Shown in pieces: positions 53,107-61,761 of a stretch of DNA of 64,000 bases. Position 1 is the first letter of the stretch. Every line of letters begins with the position of its first letter. The stretch comes from Lentisphaeraceae bacterium (GTDB lineage Bacteria; Verrucomicrobiota; Lentisphaeria; Lentisphaerales; Lentisphaeraceae). Both the position numbers and the translations under genes were made by a program. Location: positions 16,249-80,248 of the forward strand of contig JAJPOQ010000041.1 of assembly GCA_021232515.1 (NCBI GenBank). Direction: 5' to 3'. The notes below the pieces were generated by a model that had not been told where the DNA came from, did no database searches, and saw only the letters and a list, made by a program, of their open reading frames with translations.

Positions 53107-54590
53107 TGAGTTTAATAGATCTAAAACTCCATGAAGCTGCAGACAAATTAGCAGCAGGAGAAGTGACTTCTCGTGAACTTTGTGAAGCTCTTTTATCAAG
53201 AGTTGAAGAAGTTGAAGAAAAAGTGGGTGCCTTAGTTTCAATCAATGATGAAGCAATAATAACTGCCGCAGATGCCGCCGACGCACGCCGTGCAGAAGGT
53301 AAAGCTCTAGGTCGTTATGACGGTCTACCTATCACAATCAAAGACAACATTGTTGAAGAAGGAGTTGAAGCTCGTTGTTCATCAAAAATTCTCGACGGCC
53401 TTGAACATGTTTACGATTCAACTGTCGTCAAGAAACTTAAAGACGCAGGTTGTATCATCTTCGGTCGAGCAAACATGGATGAGTTTGCCATGGGTTCGAC
53501 AACAGAGACGAGTCAGATAAAAAAGACTTGCAACCCTCATGATTTAACTTGTGTTCCTGGTGGCTCATCTGGTGGTTCAGCTGCTGGTGTTGCATCAAAA
53601 GAATTTTTAGGAGCTCTTGGTTCCGACACAGGCGGTTCTATTCGTCAACCAGCATCTTTCTGTGGTATTGTTGGTTTAAAACCAACTTATGGTTTGGTTT
53701 CTCGTTTTGGCTTAGTTGCTTTTGCTTCTTCTCTAGATCAGATTGGACCAATGAGTAAAGATGTAAAAGACTCTGCTCTTATACTTGACATCATCAATGG
53801 CGAAGACAAAATGGACTCGACAGCGATTCCAGGCAAGATCACTGATTTTGAAGCTTCTCTAAATGGTGCTGATATAAAAGGCCTTAAACTTGGTGTCCCA
53901 TCTGAGTACTTCGATGTAGAAGGTATGGAAGAAGATGTCAAAGTGAGCGTTGAAGCTGCTATTGATCGTCTAAAAGAACTAGGGGCGGAAATCGTTCCAG
54001 TTTCTCTACCAAATACAAAATACTCTATCGCTACTTATTATGTGATTGCAACAGCAGAAGCATCAACTAACCTAGCGCGCTTTGAAGGTATTCGTTACGG
54101 AAACCGTTTCACAGACACAGATCCAAATTCAGATGAACCTGAAATAATGCAACTTTACAATGAGACTCGTAGTCGCGGTTTTGGGAAAGAGGTTCAGCGT
54201 CGTATCATGCTAGGTACATATGTCTTGAGTACTTATGATGATCACAAGTTCTACCATAAAGCTCAGCAAGTGCGTACTCTTATTCGCCAAGATTTCGAAA
54301 AAGTTTTTGAAACTTGTGACCTTATTGTTGCTCCTGTTTCTCCAGAGACTGCATTTAAGTCGGGTGAGTCTACAGATGATCCAATGAAGATGTACTTGGC
54401 CGATATTTTGACTACAAGTGTAAATTTAGCAGGTATCTGCGGTATCTCAGTTCCTTGTGGCACAGATAGTAAAAAAATGCCTGTTGGTTTACAGATTATC
54501 GGTCCGGCTCTTGGCGAAAAGAAGCTCCTTCAAGCAGCTTATGCCTATGAGCAAAACAGTGGCCTTAAACTTGAAGAAGCGGAGTTATAA
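53106..54590 (+). CDS. gatA: Aspartyl/glutamyl-tRNA(Asn/Gln) amidotransferase subunit A
   Basis: A 494-residue amidase. The Ser-cisSer-Lys catalytic triad is complete: PITIKDN (Lys), GGSSGGSAAG (cis-Ser) and GSDTGGSIRQPASF (nucleophile Ser). It releases ammonia from glutamine for transamidation. The C-terminal PVGLQIIGPALGEKKLLQAAY block is typical. It lies between gatC and gatB with a one-base overlap and a 2-bp gap. Confidence 0.97.
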   Translation: MSLIDLKLHEAADKLAAGEVTSRELCEALLSRVEEVEEKVGALVSINDEAIITAADAADARRAEGKALGRYDGLPITIKDNIVEEGVEARCSSKILDGLEHVYDSTVVKKLKDAGCIIFGRANMDEFAMGSTTETSQIKKTCNPHDLTCVPGGSSGGSAAGVASKEFLGALGSDTGGSIRQPASFCGIVGLKPTYGLVSRFGLVAFASSLDQIGPMSKDVKDSALILDIINGEDKMDSTAIPGKITDFEASLNGADIKGLKLGVPSEYFDVEGMEEDVKVSVEAAIDRLKELGAEIVPVSLPNTKYSIATYYVIATAEASTNLARFEGIRYGNRFTDTDPNSDEPEIMQLYNETRSRGFGKEVQRRIMLGTYVLSTYDDHKFYHKAQQVRTLIRQDFEKVFETCDLIVAPVSPETAFKSGESTDDPMKMYLADILTTSVNLAGICGISVPCGTDSKKMPVGLQIIGPALGEKKLLQAAYAYEQNSGLKLEEAEL

Positions 54591-54592
54591 TC

Positions 54593-56065
54593 ATGTCTAA
54601 ATATGAAGTTATAATTGGCTTGGAAATACACGTTCAGGCAAAAACTGAATCAAAAGTGTTCTGTTCATGCAAAAACTCTTTTGGTGCTCCTTCGAACTCA
54701 AGCGTTTGCCCTATTTGTCTTGGTCACCCAGGAGTATTACCTGTAGTTAACCGCGAAGCTATTCATCAAATAGTAAAAGCTGGTTTAATGACCGACTCAG
54801 ATATCGCGAGATATTCTAAGTTTGATAGAAAGTCTTACTTCTATCCAGATCAACCAAAAAATTACCAGATTACTCAATTTGACTTGCCTTTCTGTGCAAA
54901 TGGGAAAATTCCAATTGGTGGTAAAGGTCTTTCAGGAGAAATGATTGAGCCACGCGATATTGGCATGGAGCGTATTCACTTAGAAGAAGACGTCGGTAAA
55001 TCTGTTCACTACAGTGGTAGCCACTCTACAGTTGATTATAACCGTGCTGGTGTTCCTCTTTTGGAAACTGTTTCTATGCCACAGATGCATAGTGCAGATG
55101 AAGCTTATGCTTATGTTCAGTCTCTACAGCAGATTATGAGATTTGGTGGTATTTCTGATTGTGATCAAGAAAAAGGCCAATTCCGTTGTGATGTAAATAT
55201 TTCACTTCACAAGCCAGGGACTCCATTCGGCACTAAGATTGAAATTAAAAATCTTAACTCAACTCGTCATATCTGGTTATCTATTAACCATGAAATTGAG
55301 CGTCAAACAGAAATACTTGATGACCTTGAGGGAACTGGCCCAAATGGCGAAGACGGTAAGTTGCCAGACCAGGAAACACGTCGATGGAATGATGCACGTG
55401 GAGAAACAGTTGTTATGCGTATCAAGGAAACAGCAGACGATTATCGCTACTTCCCTGAGCCGGATCTTCCTCCAGTCGTTCTGACCGATGCACAAATCGA
55501 CGCTTTCAAAGCTGAAATGCCTATGCCTCCTAAAGCATACCGTGAAAAGTTTGTTAATGAGTTCAAGATTACTGAGTACGACGCACATGTTCTTACTTTA
55601 GATAAGAGTACAGCCGACTTTTTCTTAGCAGCTGGCTCTAAGGTTAAAAAGCCTAAAGCCGTTGCAAATATCATGATGAATCAGCTTAATGCTCTATTGT
55701 CAGATGGCGAAAAGTCACTTGATGAAACTAAGCTTGAACCAGACCACCTTGTTCAAATGGTGAAGCTTGTTGAAGCGAATAAGATTCAAAAAAATGCCTA
55801 TGCTAAGCTACTGCCAATTCTTATGGAAGAGGGTGGTGACGTTGAAAAGATAGCCGAAGCTAAAGGTATGATAGTTGAGCTCGATACAGGTGCATTAGAA
55901 GCTTGGGTTGATGAAGCTATAGCAAATAACCCTAAAGCCGTTGCAGAATACAAAGAAGGTAAGCAAAATGCCATACAGTTCCTTATGGGACAAGTTATGA
56001 GAGCTTCCAAAGGTAAAGCTGCAGCACCAATGGTTATTCCAATGCTTAAGAAGAAATTAAGTTAG
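54593..56065 (+). CDS. gatB: Aspartyl/glutamyl-tRNA(Asn/Gln) amidotransferase subunit B
   Basis: A 490-residue kinase/transamidase subunit. VIIGLEIHVQAKTESKVFC is the family start, FDRKSYFYPDQPKNYQ the ATP/tRNA site, and CDVNISLHKPG and EIKNLNS further blocks. The C-terminal YqeY/tail domain (VMRASKGKAAAPMVIPML) binds tRNA. Presence of GatCAB suggests indirect synthesis of Gln-tRNA or Asn-tRNA. A terminator follows 20 bp later. Confidence 0.97.
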   Translation: MSKYEVIIGLEIHVQAKTESKVFCSCKNSFGAPSNSSVCPICLGHPGVLPVVNREAIHQIVKAGLMTDSDIARYSKFDRKSYFYPDQPKNYQITQFDLPFCANGKIPIGGKGLSGEMIEPRDIGMERIHLEEDVGKSVHYSGSHSTVDYNRAGVPLLETVSMPQMHSADEAYAYVQSLQQIMRFGGISDCDQEKGQFRCDVNISLHKPGTPFGTKIEIKNLNSTRHIWLSINHEIERQTEILDDLEGTGPNGEDGKLPDQETRRWNDARGETVVMRIKETADDYRYFPEPDLPPVVLTDAQIDAFKAEMPMPPKAYREKFVNEFKITEYDAHVLTLDKSTADFFLAAGSKVKKPKAVANIMMNQLNALLSDGEKSLDETKLEPDHLVQMVKLVEANKIQKNAYAKLLPILMEEGGDVEKIAEAKGMIVELDTGALEAWVDEAIANNPKAVAEYKEGKQNAIQFLMGQVMRASKGKAAAPMVIPMLKKKLS

Positions 56066-56084
56066 ATCTTCTTATACTTTAAGT

Positions 56085-56121
56085 AAAAAGCTCCTGCTCA
56101 ATTTAGGGGAGCTTTTTTTGT
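56085..56121 (+). terminator. Rho-independent terminator after gatCAB
   Basis: AAAAGCTCC / GGAGCTTTT stem with loop TGCTCAATTTAGG and seven T. The sequence TTG right after it meets the GTGCGCC start of the intron remnant, the usual target context of group IIC introns. Confidence 0.9.
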
Positions 56122-56122
56122 T

Positions 56123-56358
56123 GTGCGCCGAGCATGGCGCGTGATGCTATTCATGAATAGTTCTAGTTACGTGTTGGTGTCTTAAAGACTTTGTAGTGAA
56201 AGTAGTTCATCGGGTTCAATAATGGAAATGATAAGTAGAGCTGTAAGGGTGTCATTAGTGAGGATGAACTTTAAGGGAGCAGTAAGTAAAGCACTGGCTT
56301 TACGAACACGAATCGTATATGAGGCAGTTACAGAGGTAAGCCATATATTACTGCCAAA
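56123..56358 (+). ncRNA. Group II intron (class C-like) 5' domain I remnant
   Basis: The stretch starts GTGCGCC, fitting the GUGYG 5' end, and GCGCC/GGCGC closes the first stem around GAGCAT. Further marks in order: AGTTCATC (56204-56211) pairs with GATGAACT (56263-56270), TAAGGGTGTC lies between, then TTTAAGGGAGC, GAACACGAATCGTATATGAGGC-type block (56304-56325) and CTGCCAAAG (56351). The same order is seen in the Oceanobacillus group IIC intron (AAGGGUGUC, UCUGAAGGAAGC, GAGGAACACGAAC, AUAUGAGGC, CUGCCAAAG) as I remember it. It lies directly after a terminator, the class C habit. No domain V, reverse transcriptase or 3' end is seen, so it is a truncated relic. Confidence 0.65.
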
Positions 56359-56360
56359 GA

Positions 56361-56965
56361 ACCCCCCGGGTTTGCCGGCTCGACTCCCCAAGTTTAACTT
56401 TTGCGGCATTCAGTTAAAGTCCTTTAAGTGAACCGCCAAATTATCATGTAAGCAGAAGTCCATGACAGAATACAAAAGTTTAAATCACATTAAATGGGAT
56501 TGTGAATATCATGTTGTATTCATACCCAAGTATCGTATAAAAAGCGCTATTTCGAGCTCTGCGTAAAGAGTTAGGCACTATATTTCACGAATTGGTTCGT
56601 CAAAAATACTGTAAAATAGAAGAAGGTCATATTATACTTGACCATGTTCATATGCTTATTTCAATTCCTCCCAAACTGAGTGTTAGTTAATTTTTAGGTT
56701 ACGTTAAAGGCAAAAACTGCGACCTATATTGCTCATAACTTCAGATGTAAGAAGAAGCACTTCTCTGGAGAAGGCTTTTGGGCTCGAGTATATTTTGTTA
56801 TAACAGTTGGTCATGATGAAGAAATGGTTAGAAGCTACATAAGAAACCAAGAGAGAAATGATAAAAAGAAAGATGATTACAAGCAAGTAGACTTATTTCT
56901 TGAAATTTTAATTCATTAACCGCTTTGAGCAGTTCCTATTCCAAGCCTCCGGTCCTGACGGAGGA
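56361..56965 (+). mobile_element. Decayed IS200/IS605-type element
   Basis: The probable left end holds an imperfect hairpin (CCCCCCGGG-ttt-GCCGG, 56361-56382), then the broken tnpA at 56462-56919. The right end carries two hairpins: AACCGC-tttga-GCAGTT (56919-56935) and CCTCCG-n7-CGGAGG (56946-56964), which resemble IS200-class subterminal structures. There are no inverted terminal repeats, as expected. Exact ends cannot be fixed without an intact copy. Confidence 0.7.
56462..56919 (+). pseudogene. tnpA: IS200-like transposase TnpA, frameshifted
   Basis: The start reads MTEYKSLNHIKWDCEYHVVF then PKYR, classic IS200 TnpA. The frame then breaks near 56555; a second frame gives LRKELGTIFHELVRQK to LDHVHMLISIPPKLSVS and ends in a TAA where Gln is expected; a third frame near 56710 gives TYIAHNFRCKKKHF, FWARVYFVITVGHDEE and SYIRNQERNDKKKDDYKQVD. 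The HUH (HVH) and the catalytic-Tyr region (ARVYFV) are still readable. At least two frameshifts and one nonsense change make it inactive. Pro before Asp-His-Val-His is Leu. Confidence 0.9.
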
Positions 56966-56982
56966 CATTGACTGATAAACTC

Positions 56983-57028
56983 TATGATATGAGTTATTCA
57001 GTAGATCCTAAATATGATATGAGTTATT
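56983..57028 (+). repeat. Short direct repeat between IS200 remnant and porin
   Basis: TATGATATGAGTTATT occurs at 56983-56998 and 57013-57028, 30 bp apart. Its role is unknown; it may be a duplication scar. Confidence 0.6.
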
Positions 57029-57072
57029 TATTGGCTACTATATTAGATGGGCTAAATGCAGGTTTGAATACA

Positions 57073-57108
57073 AAAAAGCCGACTTAAAAATAAGTCGGCT
57101 TTTTTACA
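57073..57108. terminator. Bidirectional terminator after the porin gene
   Basis: AAAAAAGCCGACTT / AAGTCGGCTTTTTT is a perfect stem with an AAAAAT loop, with T runs on both strands. It lies just past the porin stop on the minus strand. Confidence 0.9.
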
Positions 57109-57135
57109 ATTAGTACTCAACTATATAAGACTATA

Positions 57136-58386
57136 TTAGAACTTGTATAGACAATCAAAGCGATATACTTGACCATCATCTGCATTACCACCAGCATCTC
57201 GGATAGCTTCAGCTAGAATTAATTTGGTGTTTATTGAGAAGTTCTTGCTAACTCTATAAGTTAGTGCTATGACGTGACCCTCTACGTTGTTTGAGTTTTT
57301 ACTACTTGTGATAGAGTTACCTAAAGCGGCATCTGTTAATGCTCCTACAAATGCATCACCTTCTTGATGAGCAAAAGTATATTGAAGTCTAAATCTATCA
57401 TAAGTTGCCTCTGCACCGAGAACCCATCCCATATCTTGGTCTTCTGGAATGCTTGAACCAGCTTGAGCATTACCTCCGTCAGCACCGAGGTTTTTAGTGA
57501 TTTCGCCAAAAATCTTATAGCTAAATAAATCAGTTTTACCGTTTAGAGCAAGGTAAGCTGATGCAGCTTGGACATTATCTTTACCAGTAGGATCACCAAC
57601 TAGGTCTGGGTCGTCAGATGTAGTGTGGTTAAAGTGAAAGTATGAAACAGCTGCCGTGATAGTTTCATCTTTGTAACCAACTTGGGCTCCACCTAACTGT
57701 GCATCTGTACTGTTTTTACCATTTTCACTAACTTGAAATCCACCAAGTGCGTAGAAGAAGCCACTATCATAAGAATCTTGTAGTGCTACACCGACAGGTC
57801 TAATATCTGTATCCCAAATGATACCAGCATTTACGAACGGGTTTTTCATTTGACCAATTGTTACGATCATACCGTTATCTAGTGTATGTTTGGCGTAAGC
57901 ATAATCTACACGAAGGTCAGCAGACTCAAAAGGTGCATTATTAGAGTAAGTTGCATTCGCTGAAGTAGCACTAGGTCCGCCAGTAACAACACCTACCCCC
58001 ATTTCCCAACCCTGTTTATTTAGCCACTTGAAACCTAGTCTCATACGTTGTCTAAAACGGTCGCGGTTCTCGCCATTATCGAAGTTTGTATCTTCATAAC
58101 GAACCCTAAGATCACCTTTGATAGTTAAGTTTTCGATGTTACTACCGAGAGTTAAAATACTTCCGCTATGATCTTTTAGAGCACGGTTCACTTCATTTTT
58201 GATGTAGTGAGTTAAAGCTTCGTTATGAACAGTTTCTTGTTTAGCAATCTTGTTCTGTAGAGCTTCAATTTGCTGTTGTTGTTTAATCAGCATTTCTTTA
58301 ACCGTTAGATCCTCTGCCGATACAGAAGAAGACATTGTTAAAAAGCCACATAGTGCAGCAATTGAACTTAGTTTGCGGATGAGCAT
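57136..58386 (-). CDS. Outer-membrane putative porin
   Basis: A 416-residue protein with a signal peptide (MLIRKLSSIAALCGFLTMSSSVSA) and an N-terminal coiled coil (KEMLIKQQQQIEALQNKIAKQE). From about residue 90 alternating beta strands run to the C-terminus, which ends in YKF, the aromatic end of barrel proteins. The pattern (GDLRVRYEDTNFDNGENRDRFRQ then WEMGVGVVTGG) fits the putative porin (Porin_5-like) family. It would form a trimeric diffusion channel. Substrate unknown. It lies downstream of a LysR gene in the same orientation. Confidence 0.8.
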   Translation of the reverse strand: MLIRKLSSIAALCGFLTMSSSVSAEDLTVKEMLIKQQQQIEALQNKIAKQETVHNEALTHYIKNEVNRALKDHSGSILTLGSNIENLTIKGDLRVRYEDTNFDNGENRDRFRQRMRLGFKWLNKQGWEMGVGVVTGGPSATSANATYSNNAPFESADLRVDYAYAKHTLDNGMIVTIGQMKNPFVNAGIIWDTDIRPVGVALQDSYDSGFFYALGGFQVSENGKNSTDAQLGGAQVGYKDETITAAVSYFHFNHTTSDDPDLVGDPTGKDNVQAASAYLALNGKTDLFSYKIFGEITKNLGADGGNAQAGSSIPEDQDMGWVLGAEATYDRFRLQYTFAHQEGDAFVGALTDAALGNSITSSKNSNNVEGHVIALTYRVSKNFSINTKLILAEAIRDAGGNADDGQVYRFDCLYKF

Positions 58387-58561
58387 GTTTACCTCTTTAA
58401 TAATTTCAAATTTATAAGTGAAGCAATTAGTTAAACTTCATGATGGTACAGAGTATAGCGATTGGTTTGCAGAAGTTCACATCTTGTTTTGTTAAGACTT
58501 GGTCAAGTTTTAATTCAGAGTTAGTGAATGCGCTATTTTTGTGATGAAATGAAGGAATTAC

Positions 58562-59461
58562 TTATGCCTTTATGGTTGAATATTCTTGCCAGAAATCTAA
58601 ACAGGACGTTAATAATTGGTTCTTATACTTCTTTTTGTGAATTAAAATATAATAAAAACGGCTTAGGTCTAAGAATGGTGTTTTTAGTTCAACTAGATCC
58701 TTTTGTCTTATAGCTTTTTCAATGGAGTATATGGACAGACAGCTTATACCTATTCCTGACTCAATAGCACTTTTTATGGCTTCAGTATTTCCTAGCTCTA
58801 GAGCAACAGAAAGGTTATTTATTTTTCCACTCAAAGCATTTTCAAATATTTCTCGACTTCCAGATCCAGACTCTCGAAGAATCCATTTAGAGTTATTTAT
58901 GTCTTCTGCAGTGATCACTCCTTTGTCAGCCAATGGATGCTTTGGCGAACAAAAAACAGCAAGGCGATCTTTTCGCCAGGGTATAACTTCTATATCAGGA
59001 TTATGACAATTACCTTCTATGATTGCCATATCTAGTTCGAAGTTTAGTATTTTATCGATAATTAAACCAGAATTTTGTACATTCATTGAGACTTCTATCT
59101 CAGGGAATTCTTTGATAAATAAATCTAAAAGTGGCGGAACGACATAACTACCAATCGTTGTACTGCACCCAAGTTTAAAAACTCCAGCATGAGTTGAGCT
59201 CTTTCTACTGAATTTACTCTCTATTTCATCAACACGGTTAAGGGTATCCACAGAGAGGGGTAAAAGAGCACGACCTTTCTCATTTAAATGAAGCTTTCTT
59301 CCTTTACGGTCAAAGAACTTGTCGCCTAGAACTTTTTCAAGTTCGGCCAATGCCATACTTGCCGCTGGTTGAGAAAGAAAAAGTTCGGTGGCTGCGTTAC
59401 TAACACTTCCACACCTAGCCACGGCAACAAAAACTTCTAACTGCCTTAATGTAATACTCAT
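58562..59461 (-). CDS. LysR-family transcriptional regulator
   Basis: A 299-residue regulator. The N-terminal winged helix reads LRQLEVFVAVARCGSVSNAAT then LSQPAASMALAELEKVLG; the rest is a substrate-binding domain (GSYVVPPLLDLFIKEFPEI, FCSPKHPLAD). The LysR co-inducer is not evident; the sequence is of the CysB/CbbR sort. GTGGA lies 8 bases before the ATG, which is separated from the kinase 2 stop by a single base. It reads toward the porin gene and might control it. Confidence 0.9.
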   Translation of the reverse strand: MSITLRQLEVFVAVARCGSVSNAATELFLSQPAASMALAELEKVLGDKFFDRKGRKLHLNEKGRALLPLSVDTLNRVDEIESKFSRKSSTHAGVFKLGCSTTIGSYVVPPLLDLFIKEFPEIEVSMNVQNSGLIIDKILNFELDMAIIEGNCHNPDIEVIPWRKDRLAVFCSPKHPLADKGVITAEDINNSKWILRESGSGSREIFENALSGKINNLSVALELGNTEAIKSAIESGIGISCLSIYSIEKAIRQKDLVELKTPFLDLSRFYYILIHKKKYKNQLLTSCLDFWQEYSTIKA

Positions 59462-59462
59462 T

Positions 59463-61583
59463 TTATAAATCCACTTTTAAAATTTTGACGCCTTTTTTTT
59501 CTAAGAGCTCAATTATTCCTTGGCGATCTTGGAATGAAGCTGAAATAGTGACCGTTTCTAGGCTGTCTATTTCTAATAATGGTGTAAGCACTTTGATCTT
59601 AGTTTTTGCTATATTTATAGATTTTAGAGGCATCTTTTTAACCGAAGTTAAATCGACAATTCGACTGCGGTTTATATCTAGATGTTCTACAGGCATGAGT
59701 TCAAGTGGACTAAGGTCAATAACGCTTGATCTGGATAAATCTATTTTCTTGAGATTCATGCCTTGCAAAGCTTTGAGGTTTTTGATCTGAGCCCTTTGTA
59801 GACTTAACTCTTCCAGCGGAAGACCATAGAGGTAATCAATGTTTTTTACTTTCCAGTTTCTTGCCGCCGTTAAAGTTAAGCTTTTTAGGTCTGGGCTATA
59901 AAGAAGCTTCGGTGCACCAGAGTAGTTATGAAAGGATTTATATGTTTTCTCTAATGCTAAAGCTTTGTCAGGTAGTGAGAGTTTAATGTACAATTCTTTC
60001 ATGAAGAAAGGAATGATAGAAGCACCGCCATTTGTCTTTAAAGCATTGATGATTTTATGGCTGTTCTCTATATTGGCACTTTTATAACTGTAGGCAATCT
60101 TGGCTAGTCGAGGAGTATGTTTTGAGTGAGAACCTTTTTCCAGTGCTTTAGCGGCATCTTTAAATTGATGTTTGCCAAGCAGTAGCAATCCTTTTAAGTC
60201 CCAAGCTCGTTGGAGAGTGTCATCTAAGTCGGTAGCTAGGCTTACTTGCTTTAGTGCCAATGCAAAGGCGTATTGCTTCATTGAAGCTTGAGCTTTTCCT
60301 AAATACTCGGGAGCTAATAGTTTCCCAAGCTTATCTTTTTCCATCTTCAAAGCTTGCGCAGACTTCATCGCAGAGAGAGCCGCTAATTCACTATCTTTTA
60401 TTTTAAATACTGAGTAAGTGATTGTCACAGAGATAAGAAGAATTGATGCTGCTATGGCTAAGCAAATGTTTTTATGTCTATTGAATAGAAGATAAGCTTG
60501 AGTAGTGAAGCTCGCATTTTGGGCGTCTGTAGCAAAGCCGTCTAAGTAAGATTTGACTTCATCAGCTATATCATCTGCATTTTGGTAGCGTTCTTCAGGG
60601 TTTGTCGACATGGCTTTCATGGTAACTGCTTCCATGGCAACCGGAACTTTACCGCTAATTCTTATTGATGGGGCGATAAAGACACCTTTGACTGTTTGTT
60701 CCACTAAAGTATCGATACTATCGCAATCGATGGGCTTTTTGTAAGTCAGTATGGTATAAAGTATGCAGCCGAGTGCATAGATATCTGTTTGTTCGGTTAT
60801 TTCGCCAAAAGAATTCTCAACTTGTTCTGGGGCCATATAACCGGGTGTACCTTTGAGAGTTCCATTTAAAGTTTGGCGATCTAGTATCTCAGAGATCTTT
60901 ATTTCTTCTGTACTTTGATTCGGCAGGTTTATATCTTTGGCTAAGCCCCAGTCACAAAGAAGGACTTCACCATAGTCGCTTACTTGTATATTATCGGGCT
61001 TTAGGTCTCGATGGACAATATTTCTTGAATGGGCAAAAGAGACCGCGTCACAAACTTTGAGGAATATATCCAAGAGTCTATGCAGGGTATATTTTTTGAG
61101 ATAGGCTTCATCATTTAACGCCAATTTATCAATAATACAGCCAAGAGATTCACCACTTAGTAGCTTCATTGTAAAATATGGGTGCTCATTTGAGTCAACA
61201 CCTATATCATGAAGAGGAACAATGTTTGGATGACTTAGTCTTGCAAGGATCCGAGCTTCATGAAGAAAAGTTTTGAGCTCTTTTGCGCTGTAGTTGGATG
61301 ATTTAATTTTGGCAATAGCGATTTGTCTATGGGTCAATCTATCAGTTGAACGTATGATAGTTTTCATCCCACCCTGAGCATGAATGCGTGACTGAATGTA
61401 TCTTTTAGACTCTTCTTTGAGTTTATAGATCTGGTCTATTTCGCGTACGAGTTCATTTTGACCATTTTCGGCTTCAGACTTGGCGGCTTTGTAAAACTTG
61501 CCGAGTCCTTGCTTCATGGATTCAAATATTTCTCGTGCTTTATCACTATCTTTCATATAAATATGCTCAATTTTGCTCTTCAT
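59463..61583 (-). CDS. Transmembrane Ser/Thr kinase-like protein with TPR and LRR tail (kinase 2)
   Basis: A 706-residue paralogue of kinase 1. Kinase domain about 60-350, membrane helix about 373-393, TPR-like region, then a leucine-rich tail (LEELSLQRAQIKNL, then LKKIDLSRSSVIDLSPL and more repeats). HRDLKPDN (Asp193, Asn198), DWGLAK (Asp211), GTPGYMAPEQ and alphaC Glu109 are intact. As in kinase 1, the VAIK lysine is Ala91 (IAIAKI) and the third P-loop glycine is Lys74 (GGMKTI). It is cotranscribed with the LysR gene (1-bp gap) and divergent from the Cys-rich secreted proteins. A second in-frame ATG lies at 61556. Confidence 0.9.
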   Translation of the reverse strand: MKSKIEHIYMKDSDKAREIFESMKQGLGKFYKAAKSEAENGQNELVREIDQIYKLKEESKRYIQSRIHAQGGMKTIIRSTDRLTHRQIAIAKIKSSNYSAKELKTFLHEARILARLSHPNIVPLHDIGVDSNEHPYFTMKLLSGESLGCIIDKLALNDEAYLKKYTLHRLLDIFLKVCDAVSFAHSRNIVHRDLKPDNIQVSDYGEVLLCDWGLAKDINLPNQSTEEIKISEILDRQTLNGTLKGTPGYMAPEQVENSFGEITEQTDIYALGCILYTILTYKKPIDCDSIDTLVEQTVKGVFIAPSIRISGKVPVAMEAVTMKAMSTNPEERYQNADDIADEVKSYLDGFATDAQNASFTTQAYLLFNRHKNICLAIAASILLISVTITYSVFKIKDSELAALSAMKSAQALKMEKDKLGKLLAPEYLGKAQASMKQYAFALALKQVSLATDLDDTLQRAWDLKGLLLLGKHQFKDAAKALEKGSHSKHTPRLAKIAYSYKSANIENSHKIINALKTNGGASIIPFFMKELYIKLSLPDKALALEKTYKSFHNYSGAPKLLYSPDLKSLTLTAARNWKVKNIDYLYGLPLEELSLQRAQIKNLKALQGMNLKKIDLSRSSVIDLSPLELMPVEHLDINRSRIVDLTSVKKMPLKSINIAKTKIKVLTPLLEIDSLETVTISASFQDRQGIIELLEKKGVKILKVDL

Positions 61584-61761
61584 ATAATATAAGAAAATCT
61601 TATTTAATAAAAGAGAAAAGAGTTAAAATACTTATAGATCGTTTTTCCTGTAAGATCTATAAGTCCTGGTGAATAGTACTTTTTACAGAATTTGAGATAA
61701 AAACTTGCTTTTGCTCCTCAAATCTTCTTCTGTAAGTACATAGATCACTACGGAGATAGAA
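61584..61761. promoter_or_regulatory. Divergent kinase 2 / Cys-rich gene region with perfect inverted repeat
   Basis: CTTATAGATC (61631-61640) and GATCTATAAG (61654-61663) form a perfect 10-bp inverted repeat with a 13-base loop. There is no T tail on either side, so a terminator is less likely than an operator or RNA hairpin. A second, weaker ATTTGAG / CTCAAAT pair lies at 61690-61723. Confidence 0.55.

Noticed and set aside
56222..56431. A 69-codon open frame after gatB.
   Set aside because: It runs through the group II intron relic, whose RNA motifs explain the sequence, and has no ribosome site.
61631..61663. The perfect inverted repeat as a terminator.
   Set aside because: It lies between divergent starts and has no T run on either strand.
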